A DNA stretch of 5,763 nucleotides from Oscillospiraceae bacterium (GTDB taxonomy: Bacteria; Bacillota; Clostridia; Oscillospirales; Oscillospiraceae). Shown here one piece after another: positions 1-5,283 of the stretch (position 1 is the first letter of the stretch; the number at the start of each line of letters is the position of its first letter). The translations under genes and the position numbers were made by a program. The stretch spans positions 1 through 5,763 of the forward strand of contig JAFYCQ010000135.1 in assembly GCA_017539635.1 (NCBI GenBank), in the 5' to 3' direction. The notes under the pieces are model-generated. The model saw only the letters and a program-made list of their open reading frames with translations, had not been told where the DNA came from and did no database searches.

Positions 1-350
1 CTAAGGTCAAGGTGGCCGTAACCTCCGGCCTTTCAAATGCCGCCAAGCTGCTGGATATGATAAAGTCCGGCGAGAAGGACTACACCTTCGTGGAAGTCAT
101 GTGCTGCCCCGGCGGCTGCGTAAACGGCGGCGGACAGCCCCACCAGCCCGGCTACGTCCACAACTTCACGGATCTCAAGGCGCTTCGCGCCAAGGCCCTT
201 TACTCCGAGGACGAGGCCATGACTCTCCGCAAGAGCCATGAAAACCCCGTGGTGAAGGAGATCTACGACACTTACTTGGGCGAGCCCAACAGCCACAAGG
301 CCCACGAGCTGCTCCACACCACCTACACCGGACGGAAAAAGTACAACTGA
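1..350 (+). CDS. hydA: [FeFe] hydrogenase catalytic subunit, C-terminal fragment (5' end outside window)
   Basis: This is the last 115 residues of an iron-only hydrogenase large subunit, which reduces protons to H2 or oxidises H2 at the H-cluster. Codons are in frame from base 3 and run open to the left edge, so a GTG at base 12 is internal and not a start. The fragment carries the H-cluster L3 motif EVMCCPGGCVNGGGQP (fragment residues 31-46). By family knowledge, Cys35 and Cys39 are two of the four cysteines that bind the cubane, and Cys39 bridges to the diiron site. The C-terminal block with SHKAHELLHTTY and the RKKY end is also typical of the family. L1 and L2 motifs and N-terminal Fe-S domains would lie upstream, so I cannot tell a monomeric enzyme from an NAD(P)-linked or bifurcating HydA/HndD type. 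The residue before Cys35 is Cys where Ala is common. The gene ends at a strong terminator. Confidence 0.95.
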   Translation, partial: KVKVAVTSGLSNAAKLLDMIKSGEKDYTFVEVMCCPGGCVNGGGQPHQPGYVHNFTDLKALRAKALYSEDEAMTLRKSHENPVVKEIYDTYLGEPNSHKAHELLHTTYTGRKKYN

Positions 351-360
351 TTTTACTGAA

Positions 361-394
361 AAAACCGGCAGGCCAGAAGCCTGCCGGTTTTTTT
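361..394 (+). terminator. Intrinsic terminator of the hydrogenase gene
   Basis: A perfect 9-bp GC-rich stem (CCGGCAGGC at 365-373 with GCCTGCCGG at 379-387) has a 5-base loop and is followed directly by seven T residues (388-394). It begins 14 bases after the hydrogenase stop codon. A second T-tailed hairpin follows at 404-443, so hydrogenase transcripts meet two terminators in tandem. Confidence 0.93.
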
Positions 395-403
395 ACGGGA
401 AAT

Positions 404-443
404 AAAAAAATAACGACACACAAAACGTGTGTCGTTATTTTTT
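404..443 (-). terminator. Bidirectional terminator downstream of tRNA-Gly
   Basis: An 11-bp perfect stem (TAACGACACAC at 411-421 with its complement at 427-437) encloses the loop AAAAC. It is flanked by A7 at 404-410 and T6 at 438-443. Read on the minus strand it lies immediately after the tRNA CCA end and has a T7 tail, so it fits the tRNA-Gly terminator. Read on the plus strand it has a T6 tail and backs up the hydrogenase terminator. The flanking A/T runs can pair and extend the stem, reaching the terminal A of CCA at 443. Confidence 0.88.
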
Positions 444-518
444 GGAGCGGACGACGAGGCTCGGACTCGCTACCTCCACCTTGGCAAGGTGGCGCTCTAC
501 CAGATGAGCTACGCCCGC
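443..518 (-). tRNA. tRNA-Gly (anticodon GCC)
   Basis: The minus strand folds into a 76-base cloverleaf. The acceptor stem is GCGGGCG with CGTCCGC (one G-U pair). The D arm is GCTC/GAGC with G18 G19. The anticodon arm is CCACC, loop TTGCCAA, GGTGG, which gives anticodon GCC and therefore glycine. The T arm is GCGAG/CTCGT. The discriminator base is U, usual for bacterial tRNA-Gly, and CCA is encoded (445-443). Three features are off-consensus. The T loop reads TCCGAGC, with C at position 55 where U (pseudouridine) is near universal. The 15-48 pair is U-A instead of purine-pyrimidine. All stems are intact, so I read it as a functional gene, although C55 could also be a sequencing error. Confidence 0.95.
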
Positions 519-529
519 ATAGCTTGTTC

Positions 530-557
530 ATTATAGCACAGCGGGCGGAAATGTCAA
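530..557 (-). promoter_or_regulatory. Consensus sigma-A promoter for tRNA-Gly
   Basis: On the minus strand there is a perfect -35 TTGACA (557-552), a 16-base spacer, and a perfect -10 TATAAT (535-530) that also carries an extended TG (TGCTATAAT). Transcription should start near 523, giving a leader of about five bases before the mature tRNA 5' end at 518. It lies just after the end of the endonuclease IV gene. This strength suits a stable RNA gene. Confidence 0.92.
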
Positions 558-575
558 GTGAAAAAACAAAAATAA

Positions 576-1409
576 TTACTCAATATACAGACCTTTGAGA
601 GTTTCTATCTCTTTCGCGTACCCGGCAAGCTCGTTGGGGGTCTCCAGATAGAAGGGCAGCTCTCTTAAAGCCGGGTGGTTTATGACCCTTGTTATGGCCT
701 CGATGCCGAGAGATCCCCCGCCTATGACCTCATGCCTGTCCTTGTGGCTGTTAAAGGGGTTTTTGCTGTCGTTAAGGTGTATGGCCTTGAGTCTGTTAAG
801 GCCTATGACCCGGTCAAATTCCGCCAGTACGCCGTCCAAATCGTTTACTATGTCATACCCGGCGTCATAGACGTGGCAGGTGTCCAGGCAGACGCCCAGC
901 ATGTGGGAAAGCTCAGTCCTGTCTATGATCTCCCGTATTTCCTCAAATTTGCCCCCCACCTCCGAGCCCTTGCCGGCCATCGTCTCCAAAAGGACGGTGG
1001 TGTGGAAATCAGTTCTAAGCGTCATGTTCAGGGTCTCGGCGATGAGCTCGATGCCCCTTTCGACCCCCTGTCCCACGTGGCTGCCGGGGTGGAAATTGTA
1101 GAGGTTTCCGGGGATGTACTCCATGCGGGCAAGGTCGTCCGCCATGGTCTCCCGGGCAAAATTGAGGGTGTTTTCCGCCGAGGCGCAGGCGTTGAGTGTG
1201 TAGGGCGCGTGGGCCAGAATGGTGCTTATGCCCTTTTCCGCAGAGAGGGCGAGAAAGGCTTCCACGTCCTTTTCATCTATGGCCTTGGCGGCGCCGCCTC
1301 TTGGATTGCGGGTGAAAAACTGAAATACGTCGGCTCCTATCTCCGCGGCCGTTTTTCCCATGGCCGTAAACCCGCCGGAGGCGGAGAGGTGACATCCTAT
1401 GCGGAACAT
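576..1409 (-). CDS. nfo: Endonuclease IV (deoxyribonuclease IV, AP endonuclease)
   Basis: This 277-residue protein is a full-length, Zn-dependent apurinic/apyrimidinic endonuclease of the xylose-isomerase-like TIM-barrel fold. It incises DNA 5' of abasic sites in base-excision repair and can clean damaged 3' ends. All nine metal ligands known from E. coli Nfo can be placed by motif: His67 (LAHAPY), His107 (NFHPGSHVG), Glu142 (LLETMAG), Asp176 and His179 ([11 protein letters not shown]), His211 (IHLNDSKN), Asp224 and His226 (HKDRHE), and Glu256 (YLETPN). The residue spacing matches the family throughout, so the enzyme should be active. The ATG start is supported by GGAGGA five bases upstream and by a promoter at 1439-1467. 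I see no terminator hairpin between its TAA stop and the tRNA-Gly promoter, so some transcripts may read on into the tRNA. Confidence 0.97.
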   Translation of the reverse strand: MFRIGCHLSASGGFTAMGKTAAEIGADVFQFFTRNPRGGAAKAIDEKDVEAFLALSAEKGISTILAHAPYTLNACASAENTLNFARETMADDLARMEYIPGNLYNFHPGSHVGQGVERGIELIAETLNMTLRTDFHTTVLLETMAGKGSEVGGKFEEIREIIDRTELSHMLGVCLDTCHVYDAGYDIVNDLDGVLAEFDRVIGLNRLKAIHLNDSKNPFNSHKDRHEVIGGGSLGIEAITRVINHPALRELPFYLETPNELAGYAKEIETLKGLYIE

Positions 1410-1438
1410 AAAAATCCTCCAGAATAATTGTTGCCGCT

Positions 1439-1467
1439 ATTGTAACACAAAACGCCAAATTTGTCAT
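1439..1467 (-). promoter_or_regulatory. Promoter of nfo
   Basis: On the minus strand, -35 ATGACA (1467-1462, five of six) and -10 TACAAT (1444-1439, five of six) are separated by 17 bases. The predicted start near 1432 gives a leader of about 22 bases that contains the GGAGGA ribosome binding site. Its -35 shares base 1467 with the -35 of the divergent fumarase promoter. Confidence 0.75.
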
Positions 1468-1495
1468 TGTTAATTATCCCGGCAGGTGTTAAAAT
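1467..1495 (+). promoter_or_regulatory. Promoter of the fumarase alpha gene
   Basis: On the plus strand, -35 TTGTTA (1467-1472, four of six) and -10 TAAAAT (1490-1495, five of six) are separated by 17 bases, with an extended -10 TG at 1487-1488. The predicted start near 1502 gives a leader of about 22 bases before the ATG at 1524, with GGAG at 1513-1516. It is back-to-back with the nfo promoter. Confidence 0.7.
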
Positions 1496-1523
1496 AATAG
1501 TACCTGAAAAATGGAGTGATAAT

Positions 1524-2366
1524 ATGCGGGACATAAGCTGCGACAGGATAACGGAAACTATAGAAAAGCTCTGTATAAAGGCTGCGACTTTTCTGCCGCC
1601 GGACGTGGGGATACTTTTGGAGTGCGCCTGCGACTCCGAGCCCTCAAAGGCGGGACAGGCCGCTCTCTGCGATATAGTGGAGAATTTCAAATTCGCCGCC
1701 TCCTCGGGACTGCCCATCTGCCAGGACACGGGTATGACCGTGGTTTTCCTGGATTTAGGGCAGGAGGCGCATATTACGGGCGGCGACCTCTATGAGGCGG
1801 TGAACGAGGGCGTCCGACGGGGATATGTGAACGGCGCCCTGAGAAAATCCGTGGTTTCAGACCCTCTGCGGCGCGTGAACACCAACGACAACACCCCCGC
1901 AGTGATCCACAGCCGCATAGTTCCCGGAGATAAGCTGGAAATAACCGTGGCCCCCAAGGGCTTCGGCAGCGAGAACATGAGCGCCATGAAGATGCTCCTG
2001 CCCTCCGCCGGAGAGGCCGCCGTGGAGGAGTTTATCGTGGAGACGGTGGACAAGGCGGGAGCAAACCCCTGTCCGCCGGTCATCGTGGGCGTTGGCCTGG
2101 GGGGCACCGTTGAAATGGCGGCGATACTGGCAAAAAGGGCGCTCATACGCCCCGCGGACACCAGAAATCCCGATGAATACTACGCCTCGATGGAAAGCAG
2201 GCTGCTACGGCGCATTAACCGGCTGGGGATAGGCCCCCAGGGCTTCGGCGGCATAAATACCGCCCTTGCCGTGAATATCGAGGTATATCCGACCCACATA
2301 GCGGGGCTGCCCTGCGTGGTAAATATGAGCTGCCACGCCACCCGCCACGCCTCGGCGGTGTTGTGA
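1524..2366 (+). CDS. Fumarate hydratase (class I, 4Fe-4S) alpha subunit
   Basis: This 280-residue protein is the N-terminal (alpha) half of the class I fumarase/L-tartrate dehydratase family, which interconverts fumarate and malate. The three cysteines that hold the 4Fe-4S cluster are visible: Cys66 in GLPICQDTG, Cys183 in NPCPPVIVGVG and Cys270 in NMSCHATRHA. Their spacing resembles that of single-chain class I fumarases. Asp68 and His258 (YPTHIAG) lie where active-site residues are expected. The ATG at 1524 is chosen because GGAG sits seven bases upstream; an in-frame TTG at 1461 would place 21 unconserved residues over the promoter. Length is normal for a stand-alone alpha subunit. The beta subunit, which supplies further active-site residues and usually follows directly, is absent here; hpf follows instead. 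A tartrate dehydratase alpha subunit (TtdA) is an alternative that sequence alone does not exclude. Confidence 0.92.
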   Translation: MRDISCDRITETIEKLCIKAATFLPPDVGILLECACDSEPSKAGQAALCDIVENFKFAASSGLPICQDTGMTVVFLDLGQEAHITGGDLYEAVNEGVRRGYVNGALRKSVVSDPLRRVNTNDNTPAVIHSRIVPGDKLEITVAPKGFGSENMSAMKMLLPSAGEAAVEEFIVETVDKAGANPCPPVIVGVGLGGTVEMAAILAKRALIRPADTRNPDEYYASMESRLLRRINRLGIGPQGFGGINTALAVNIEVYPTHIAGLPCVVNMSCHATRHASAVL

Positions 2367-2405
2367 CAAAAATTTCCTCAAACACTTTTATTTTTGCACT
2401 CTTTA

Positions 2406-2414
2406 TGTTATACT
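2406..2414 (+). promoter_or_regulatory. Extended -10 promoter of hpf
   Basis: TGTTATACT consists of an extended TG (2406-2407) and the -10 TATACT (2409-2414, five of six). No good -35 lies 16-18 bases upstream, where the DNA is T-rich, so recognition probably relies on the extended -10. The predicted start near 2421 gives a leader of about 40 bases that opens with a hairpin. Confidence 0.6.
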
Positions 2415-2423
2415 GTTCTAAAG

Positions 2424-2443
2424 CGGTGAGACCATTCTCACCG
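2424..2443 (+). promoter_or_regulatory. hpf leader hairpin next to the ribosome binding site
   Basis: A perfect 8-bp inverted repeat, CGGTGAGA (2424-2431) and TCTCACCG (2436-2443), encloses the 4-base loop CCAT. In RNA it would form about three bases after the predicted 5' end and finish one base before the AAAGGAG ribosome binding site (2445-2451). It has no T tail and is not a terminator. It could stabilise the mRNA 5' end or tune translation; as DNA it could equally be a dyad bound by a protein. No function is shown. Confidence 0.6.
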
Positions 2444-2460
2444 GAAAGGAGTTGTAAATT

Positions 2461-3000
2461 ATGAAATTCACTTACAACGAAAAGAAAGTCCAAATTTCCG
2501 ACGAGCTGCGGGCATATTCCGAGAAGAAGATATCCAAGCTCGACCGCTTCTTCAAGACTGAGTCTGACGCATTTGTGACCTTCACCATCGAGCGGGGACG
2601 CCACATCGCCGAGATCACCCTCAGAAACAACGGCATGTATTACAGAGTCAGCGAGTCCACCAACGACATGTACGCCTCCGTGGATTCCGCCGTCGCTGCC
2701 ATTGAGCGCCAGATACGCAAGAATAAGACTCGCCTTGAAAAGCGCTTGAGAGAGGGCGCCCTGGAAAGGGAGATCAATCCCTCCGTAGCACACCTGGACT
2801 TAGATGCCGAGAAAGACGATTTCCAGATCGTCCGCACCAAGAGATTTGCCATAAAGCCCATGACCCCTGAGGAGGCCATACTCCAGATGAACCTGCTGGA
2901 TCACGAGTTCTTCGCCTTCAAAAATCAGGAGGAAAACGACGCCTTCGCCATCGTCTACAGACGCAAAAACGGCGGCTACGGCCTCATAGACAGCGAGTAA
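2461..3000 (+). CDS. hpf: Ribosome hibernation-promoting factor, long form
   Basis: This 179-residue protein is a long-form HPF (RaiA/YfiA family with a C-terminal extension). It binds the small ribosomal subunit in stationary phase or stress and, through its C-terminal domain, joins two 70S ribosomes into inactive 100S dimers. Residues 1 to about 95 are the ribosome-binding domain, with the basic helix around IERQIRKNKTRLEKRL (81-96). Residues about 100-120 are a linker. Residues about 121-177 are the dimerisation domain, with the characteristic RTKRFAIKPMTPEEAI stretch, MNLLDHEFFAF and the terminal YRRKNGGYGLI. The ATG has AAAGGAG nine bases upstream. It has its own candidate promoter, but no terminator separates it from the fumarase gene 94 bases upstream, so read-through is possible. 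A terminator follows at 3014-3053. Confidence 0.97.
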   Translation: MKFTYNEKKVQISDELRAYSEKKISKLDRFFKTESDAFVTFTIERGRHIAEITLRNNGMYYRVSESTNDMYASVDSAVAAIERQIRKNKTRLEKRLREGALEREINPSVAHLDLDAEKDDFQIVRTKRFAIKPMTPEEAILQMNLLDHEFFAFKNQEENDAFAIVYRRKNGGYGLIDSE

Positions 3001-3013
3001 ATCTTTAACCGAA

Positions 3014-3053
3014 CAGCGCGCCGGGGAATAATTTCCCCGGCGCTGAGTTTTTT
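3014..3053 (+). terminator. Intrinsic terminator of hpf
   Basis: A perfect 10-bp stem (CGCCGGGGAA at 3019-3028 with TTCCCCGGCG at 3033-3042) has the loop TAAT. The outer bases CAG (3014-3016) and CTG (3043-3045) allow a longer form with a small bulge. It is followed by GAG and six T residues (3048-3053). It isolates hpf from the sigma factor cassette. Confidence 0.9.
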
Positions 3054-3093
3054 GTGACGTTTATTATCCTCCGTGTGTTTTATTAGTAGAAAG

Positions 3094-3113
3094 AAGGAGG
3101 TGGGGTTCTCTTG
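3094..3113 (+). promoter_or_regulatory. Ribosome binding site that sets the TTG start of the sigma factor
   Basis: AAGGAGG (3094-3100) lies ten bases before the TTG at 3111. No in-frame ATG or GTG occurs between the ribosome binding site and the first conserved residues, so TTG is the only sensible start. A GTG at 3100 is out of frame. The weak start codon may keep sigma factor synthesis low. Confidence 0.75.
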
Positions 3114-3578
3114 GAGCGGGAAGAATTCCTGAGACTTGCGGCCAGGTACAAGGACACGGTCTATCGGGTGGCTCTGAATATGCTGGCGTCGCCCGCTGAC
3201 GCCGACGACGTTACCCAGGAGACGCTTTTAAGGCTCCTGTCTCGTAATAAGCCCTTTTCCGGCGACGACCACGCAAAGCGCTGGCTCATACGGGTAACTA
3301 TAAATCTTTGCAAAAACGAGCTGCGTTCCGCCTGGCGAAAAAAGCGGGAGCCCATGCCCGAGGAAGTGCCGGCTTTTGACAGGGGAGAGCAGAGGGAGCT
3401 CTATTCCGCCGTAATGTCCCTGCCGGAAAAATACAGGACGGCTATGTACCTCTTTTATTACGAGGACATGTCGGCCCGGGAGATAGGGGAGCTTACGGGC
3501 GCAAAAGAGAGTGCCGTCACCACCCGGCTCTCCCGGGGCAGACAGATGCTCAAAAATATTCTCACGGAGGACAAATAA
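3111..3578 (+). CDS. ECF-family RNA polymerase sigma factor
   Basis: This 155-residue protein has the two-domain layout of group 4 (extracytoplasmic function) sigma factors, which direct RNA polymerase to a small regulon when released from an anti-sigma factor. Sigma region 2 covers about residues 8-76, with the region 2.2 signature DADDVTQETLLRL (30-42) and the DNA-melting/-10 helix RWLIRVTINLCKNELR (57-72). Region 4 covers about 97-150, beginning SLPEKYRTAMYLFYYEDM and carrying the helix-turn-helix with SAREIGELTG and TTRLSRGRQMLK. There is no region 3 or 1.1, as expected. It starts with TTG, and its stop codon abuts the ATG of the next gene, a membrane protein that is probably its anti-sigma factor. 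I could not find a convincing promoter in 3054-3110; autoregulation through its own ECF promoter is plausible but unproven. The ECF subgroup is not assigned. Confidence 0.95.
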   Translation: MEREEFLRLAARYKDTVYRVALNMLASPADADDVTQETLLRLLSRNKPFSGDDHAKRWLIRVTINLCKNELRSAWRKKREPMPEEVPAFDRGEQRELYSAVMSLPEKYRTAMYLFYYEDMSAREIGELTGAKESAVTTRLSRGRQMLKNILTEDK

Positions 3579-4454
3579 ATGGAAATGGACAGTTATCGCC
3601 AGGTTTTCTCCCAACTCCACACGACGGTGGACGAAGGGAAGCTTGCCGATGTTCCCAAAAGGCGGAGAGGCCTTCGCCCCTGGGTCATAGCCGCGGCCGC
3701 AATAATTCTGGCCCTGGGCGTCTCGGCCGCGGCGGTGTTCGGCCACTCGGTGCAGGAGCTTGAAGTCAGAGAGGGGCCGGAAAGCAACCGGGTAATAAAC
3801 GGCGGCGGCCGCTGGGATCCCCTGGCCGGAAAAGGCTTCATAAGCCTGCAGGGCTACGCCGACAGCCCTGAAAAGACGGCCATGGAGGAGTGGATGCGGT
3901 TTATCCACACCTACGACACCGACGGAGAAATGCTGGCCGCCGTCGGCAACGGCCCCACGGGGCCGGGTGAAAAGTACGCCTTGTATTTCGCCTACACTCA
4001 GGAAATGGCCGACGCCCTTGACGCCATTGCCGAAAAATACGGCCTTACCCTCCACAGCGGGTTTTCAGAGGCATCAACAGACAGGCTTTCGGAGCTCTTC
4101 GGCGACTTTGCCGGAGAAAACCGGGGCGCCGGCTATACATACGACGACGGCACCTTCCAGTTTGACGGGCGGTACGCTTTTTCCGACGGCGAAGAGGTTG
4201 ATTATCAGTTCCGCCGGAGCATGAAGGGCGTTTTGGACGCCGTGGGCCTCAATGTGGGCGACACTGGCCTCTACGAACAGTGGGAGTACAAAACGAAATG
4301 CGGCGTGCCGGTGCTGCTGGCTCTCGGCGAATACAAATCGCTCGTCTTTGCCGACCTGGAGGACTGCTTTATAGCCGTCAACGTCCTTTCCGGCCTGAAA
4401 ACGCCGGGGAGACTCGAAGAACTGGCCGACAGCTTTGATTTTTCTGTACTTTAG
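3579..4454 (+). CDS. Single-pass membrane protein, probable anti-sigma factor
   Basis: This 291-residue protein has three visible parts. Residues 1-33 are a short hydrophilic tail ending in a basic cluster (KRRRGLR). Residues 34-53 are one hydrophobic helix (PWVIAAAAIILALGVSAAAV). Residues about 57-291 are a soluble, acidic region. The positive-inside rule predicts N-terminus in and ectodomain out. The ATG directly follows the sigma factor TAA, and GGAGG lies eight bases upstream inside the sigma gene, so the two genes should be co-translated. This arrangement is typical of a membrane anti-sigma factor that holds the sigma through its cytoplasmic tail, which is the basis of the call. I see no zinc-binding ZAS motif and do not recognise the ectodomain. 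It contains only two cysteines (241 and 263), a possible disulfide. The C-terminal stretch loosely recalls lipoprotein-like domains in clostridial anti-sigma proteins, which is weak evidence. Confidence 0.75.
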   Translation: MEMDSYRQVFSQLHTTVDEGKLADVPKRRRGLRPWVIAAAAIILALGVSAAAVFGHSVQELEVREGPESNRVINGGGRWDPLAGKGFISLQGYADSPEKTAMEEWMRFIHTYDTDGEMLAAVGNGPTGPGEKYALYFAYTQEMADALDAIAEKYGLTLHSGFSEASTDRLSELFGDFAGENRGAGYTYDDGTFQFDGRYAFSDGEEVDYQFRRSMKGVLDAVGLNVGDTGLYEQWEYKTKCGVPVLLALGEYKSLVFADLEDCFIAVNVLSGLKTPGRLEELADSFDFSVL

Positions 4455-4458
4455 GAAA

Positions 4459-4487
4459 ATAACCCCGCGCATGATGCGCGGGGTTAT
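4459..4487. terminator. Shared terminator between convergent units
   Basis: A perfect 13-base inverted repeat (4459-4471 and 4475-4487, core AACCCCGCGCA) surrounds the loop TGA. It starts four bases after the stop of the anti-sigma gene and ends one base from the stop of the N-acetyltransferase gene on the other strand. The flank is fairly T-rich on the minus strand (TTATTTTCC) and A/T-rich but with no clear T run on the plus strand. It probably serves both directions, better for the minus strand. Confidence 0.8.
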
Positions 4488-4488
4488 A

Positions 4489-5271
4489 CTATATAATTAT
4501 TCCAAAGTGTTCCTTAAGCGCCGCTTTCAGCTCCTCCGGTGTTGACAGCGGCGTTTCCCTGATTTCGCCGCCCAGGCGTTTCCTGAGAATGTCTCCGTCA
4601 ATGGAAACGGAGCCCTCCCTTGTGCGGAGATTTACGATGCGCTTTTGTCTGAAAACCGAATCCGGGGCCTTGCAGTAGTAATAATTGGGCGTGATGAAGT
4701 CTCTGGGGTCGCAGAGACCGGCGGAAAAGGAGATGAGCTTTTCATCCCCCTCCGGCGTTTTGCGCCAGAGCATGGTCTCTCCGTATTCCGTGGGGGCGAG
4801 GTAAAATTCGCCGCGCTCGGTTTTCTGCACGCCCCTTTCGTCAATGTCCAGGGGAGTGGCCGGGGAGGGGCCGCCGGAGCCCACGTCGCAAAGGTATCTG
4901 CGCCCGTTTATGGCGACCAGCGTCGCCCGGTGGCCGGCAAAGCCCCGGCTTTCCCGGCCTCTCAGCGTCCTGCCTATGACCGGACGGCAGTCAAAGCCCA
5001 ACGATGCCAGCAGGGCGCAGAAGAGGGAATTAAGCTCAAAGCAGTAACCGCCTCTGTTTTTCGTCACCACCTTTTGGAAAATGTCGGAGACGGCGAGGCT
5101 CACCACCATGTCCCCGTCGCAGATGTCCAGATTTTCAAAGGGCACGGTCTCCAGGTGGCAGAGAGTCAGCCGGAAAAGTGTGTCAAGGTCGAGCCTTATT
5201 TTGCTGTCAAAGCCTATCCTCTTCAGATACGCCCCGGCGTCCGGCAGGGGGGACAAAACTTCCTCGTACAT
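4489..5271 (-). CDS. nat: Arylamine N-acetyltransferase
   Basis: This 260-residue protein belongs to the arylamine N-acetyltransferase family, cysteine enzymes that move an acyl group (classically from acetyl-CoA) to arylamines, hydrazines or related acceptors by a ping-pong mechanism. The catalytic triad is visible: Cys77 in the signature NRGGYCFELN, His114 in AGHRATLV, and Asp129 in YLCDVGSGG. The early block HLETVPFENLDI (39-50) is also typical. Length is normal for bacterial members. Position 132 is Ser where many family members have Phe (DVGFGG), which may alter the substrate pocket. The ATG has AGGAG six bases upstream, and that site overlaps the TAG stop of the cysteine desulfurase gene, so the pair is an operon with translational coupling. 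The natural substrate is unknown; xenobiotic acetylation and amide formation in biosynthesis are both possible. Confidence 0.93.
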   Translation of the reverse strand: MYEEVLSPLPDAGAYLKRIGFDSKIRLDLDTLFRLTLCHLETVPFENLDICDGDMVVSLAVSDIFQKVVTKNRGGYCFELNSLFCALLASLGFDCRPVIGRTLRGRESRGFAGHRATLVAINGRRYLCDVGSGGPSPATPLDIDERGVQKTERGEFYLAPTEYGETMLWRKTPEGDEKLISFSAGLCDPRDFITPNYYYCKAPDSVFRQKRIVNLRTREGSVSIDGDILRKRLGGEIRETPLSTPEELKAALKEHFGIII

Positions 5272-5283
5272 GGTTTTCTCCTA
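5271..5283 (-). promoter_or_regulatory. Stop codon and ribosome binding site overlap coupling nat to the desulfurase gene
   Basis: On the minus strand the junction reads TAGGAGAAAACC then ATG. The TAG stop of the desulfurase (5283-5281) provides the first bases of the AGGAG ribosome binding site (5282-5278), six bases before the nat start at 5271. Ribosomes ending the first gene are thus placed over the start site of the second. Confidence 0.8.

Noticed and set aside
675..1427. 250-residue plus-strand open frame opposite nfo
   Set aside because: It lies antisense to a gene with all catalytic residues conserved, has no family motif, and such long shadow frames are common in GC-rich coding DNA.
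1461..1523. Longer fumarase alpha start at TTG 1461
   Set aside because: It would translate the promoter region, adds residues not seen in the family, and lacks a ribosome binding site; the ATG at 1524 has a well-placed GGAG.
2424..2443. hpf leader hairpin as terminator of the fumarase gene
   Set aside because: No T run follows it; the next bases are the hpf ribosome binding site.
2215..2793. 192-residue minus-strand open frame spanning the fumarase end and hpf
   Set aside because: It crosses two real genes and the hpf promoter region and has no family resemblance.
3054..3110. ECF-type autoregulatory promoter upstream of the sigma gene (GTGAC near 3054 and CGTG near 3072)
   Set aside because: The spacing is several bases too short for an ECF promoter and the -35 lacks the usual AAC core; no sigma-A promoter was convincing either.
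3228..4055. 275-residue minus-strand open frame across the sigma/anti-sigma genes
   Set aside because: It covers the opposite strand of a well-supported ECF gene and its partner and reads as low-complexity Gly/Val/Arg-rich shadow translation.
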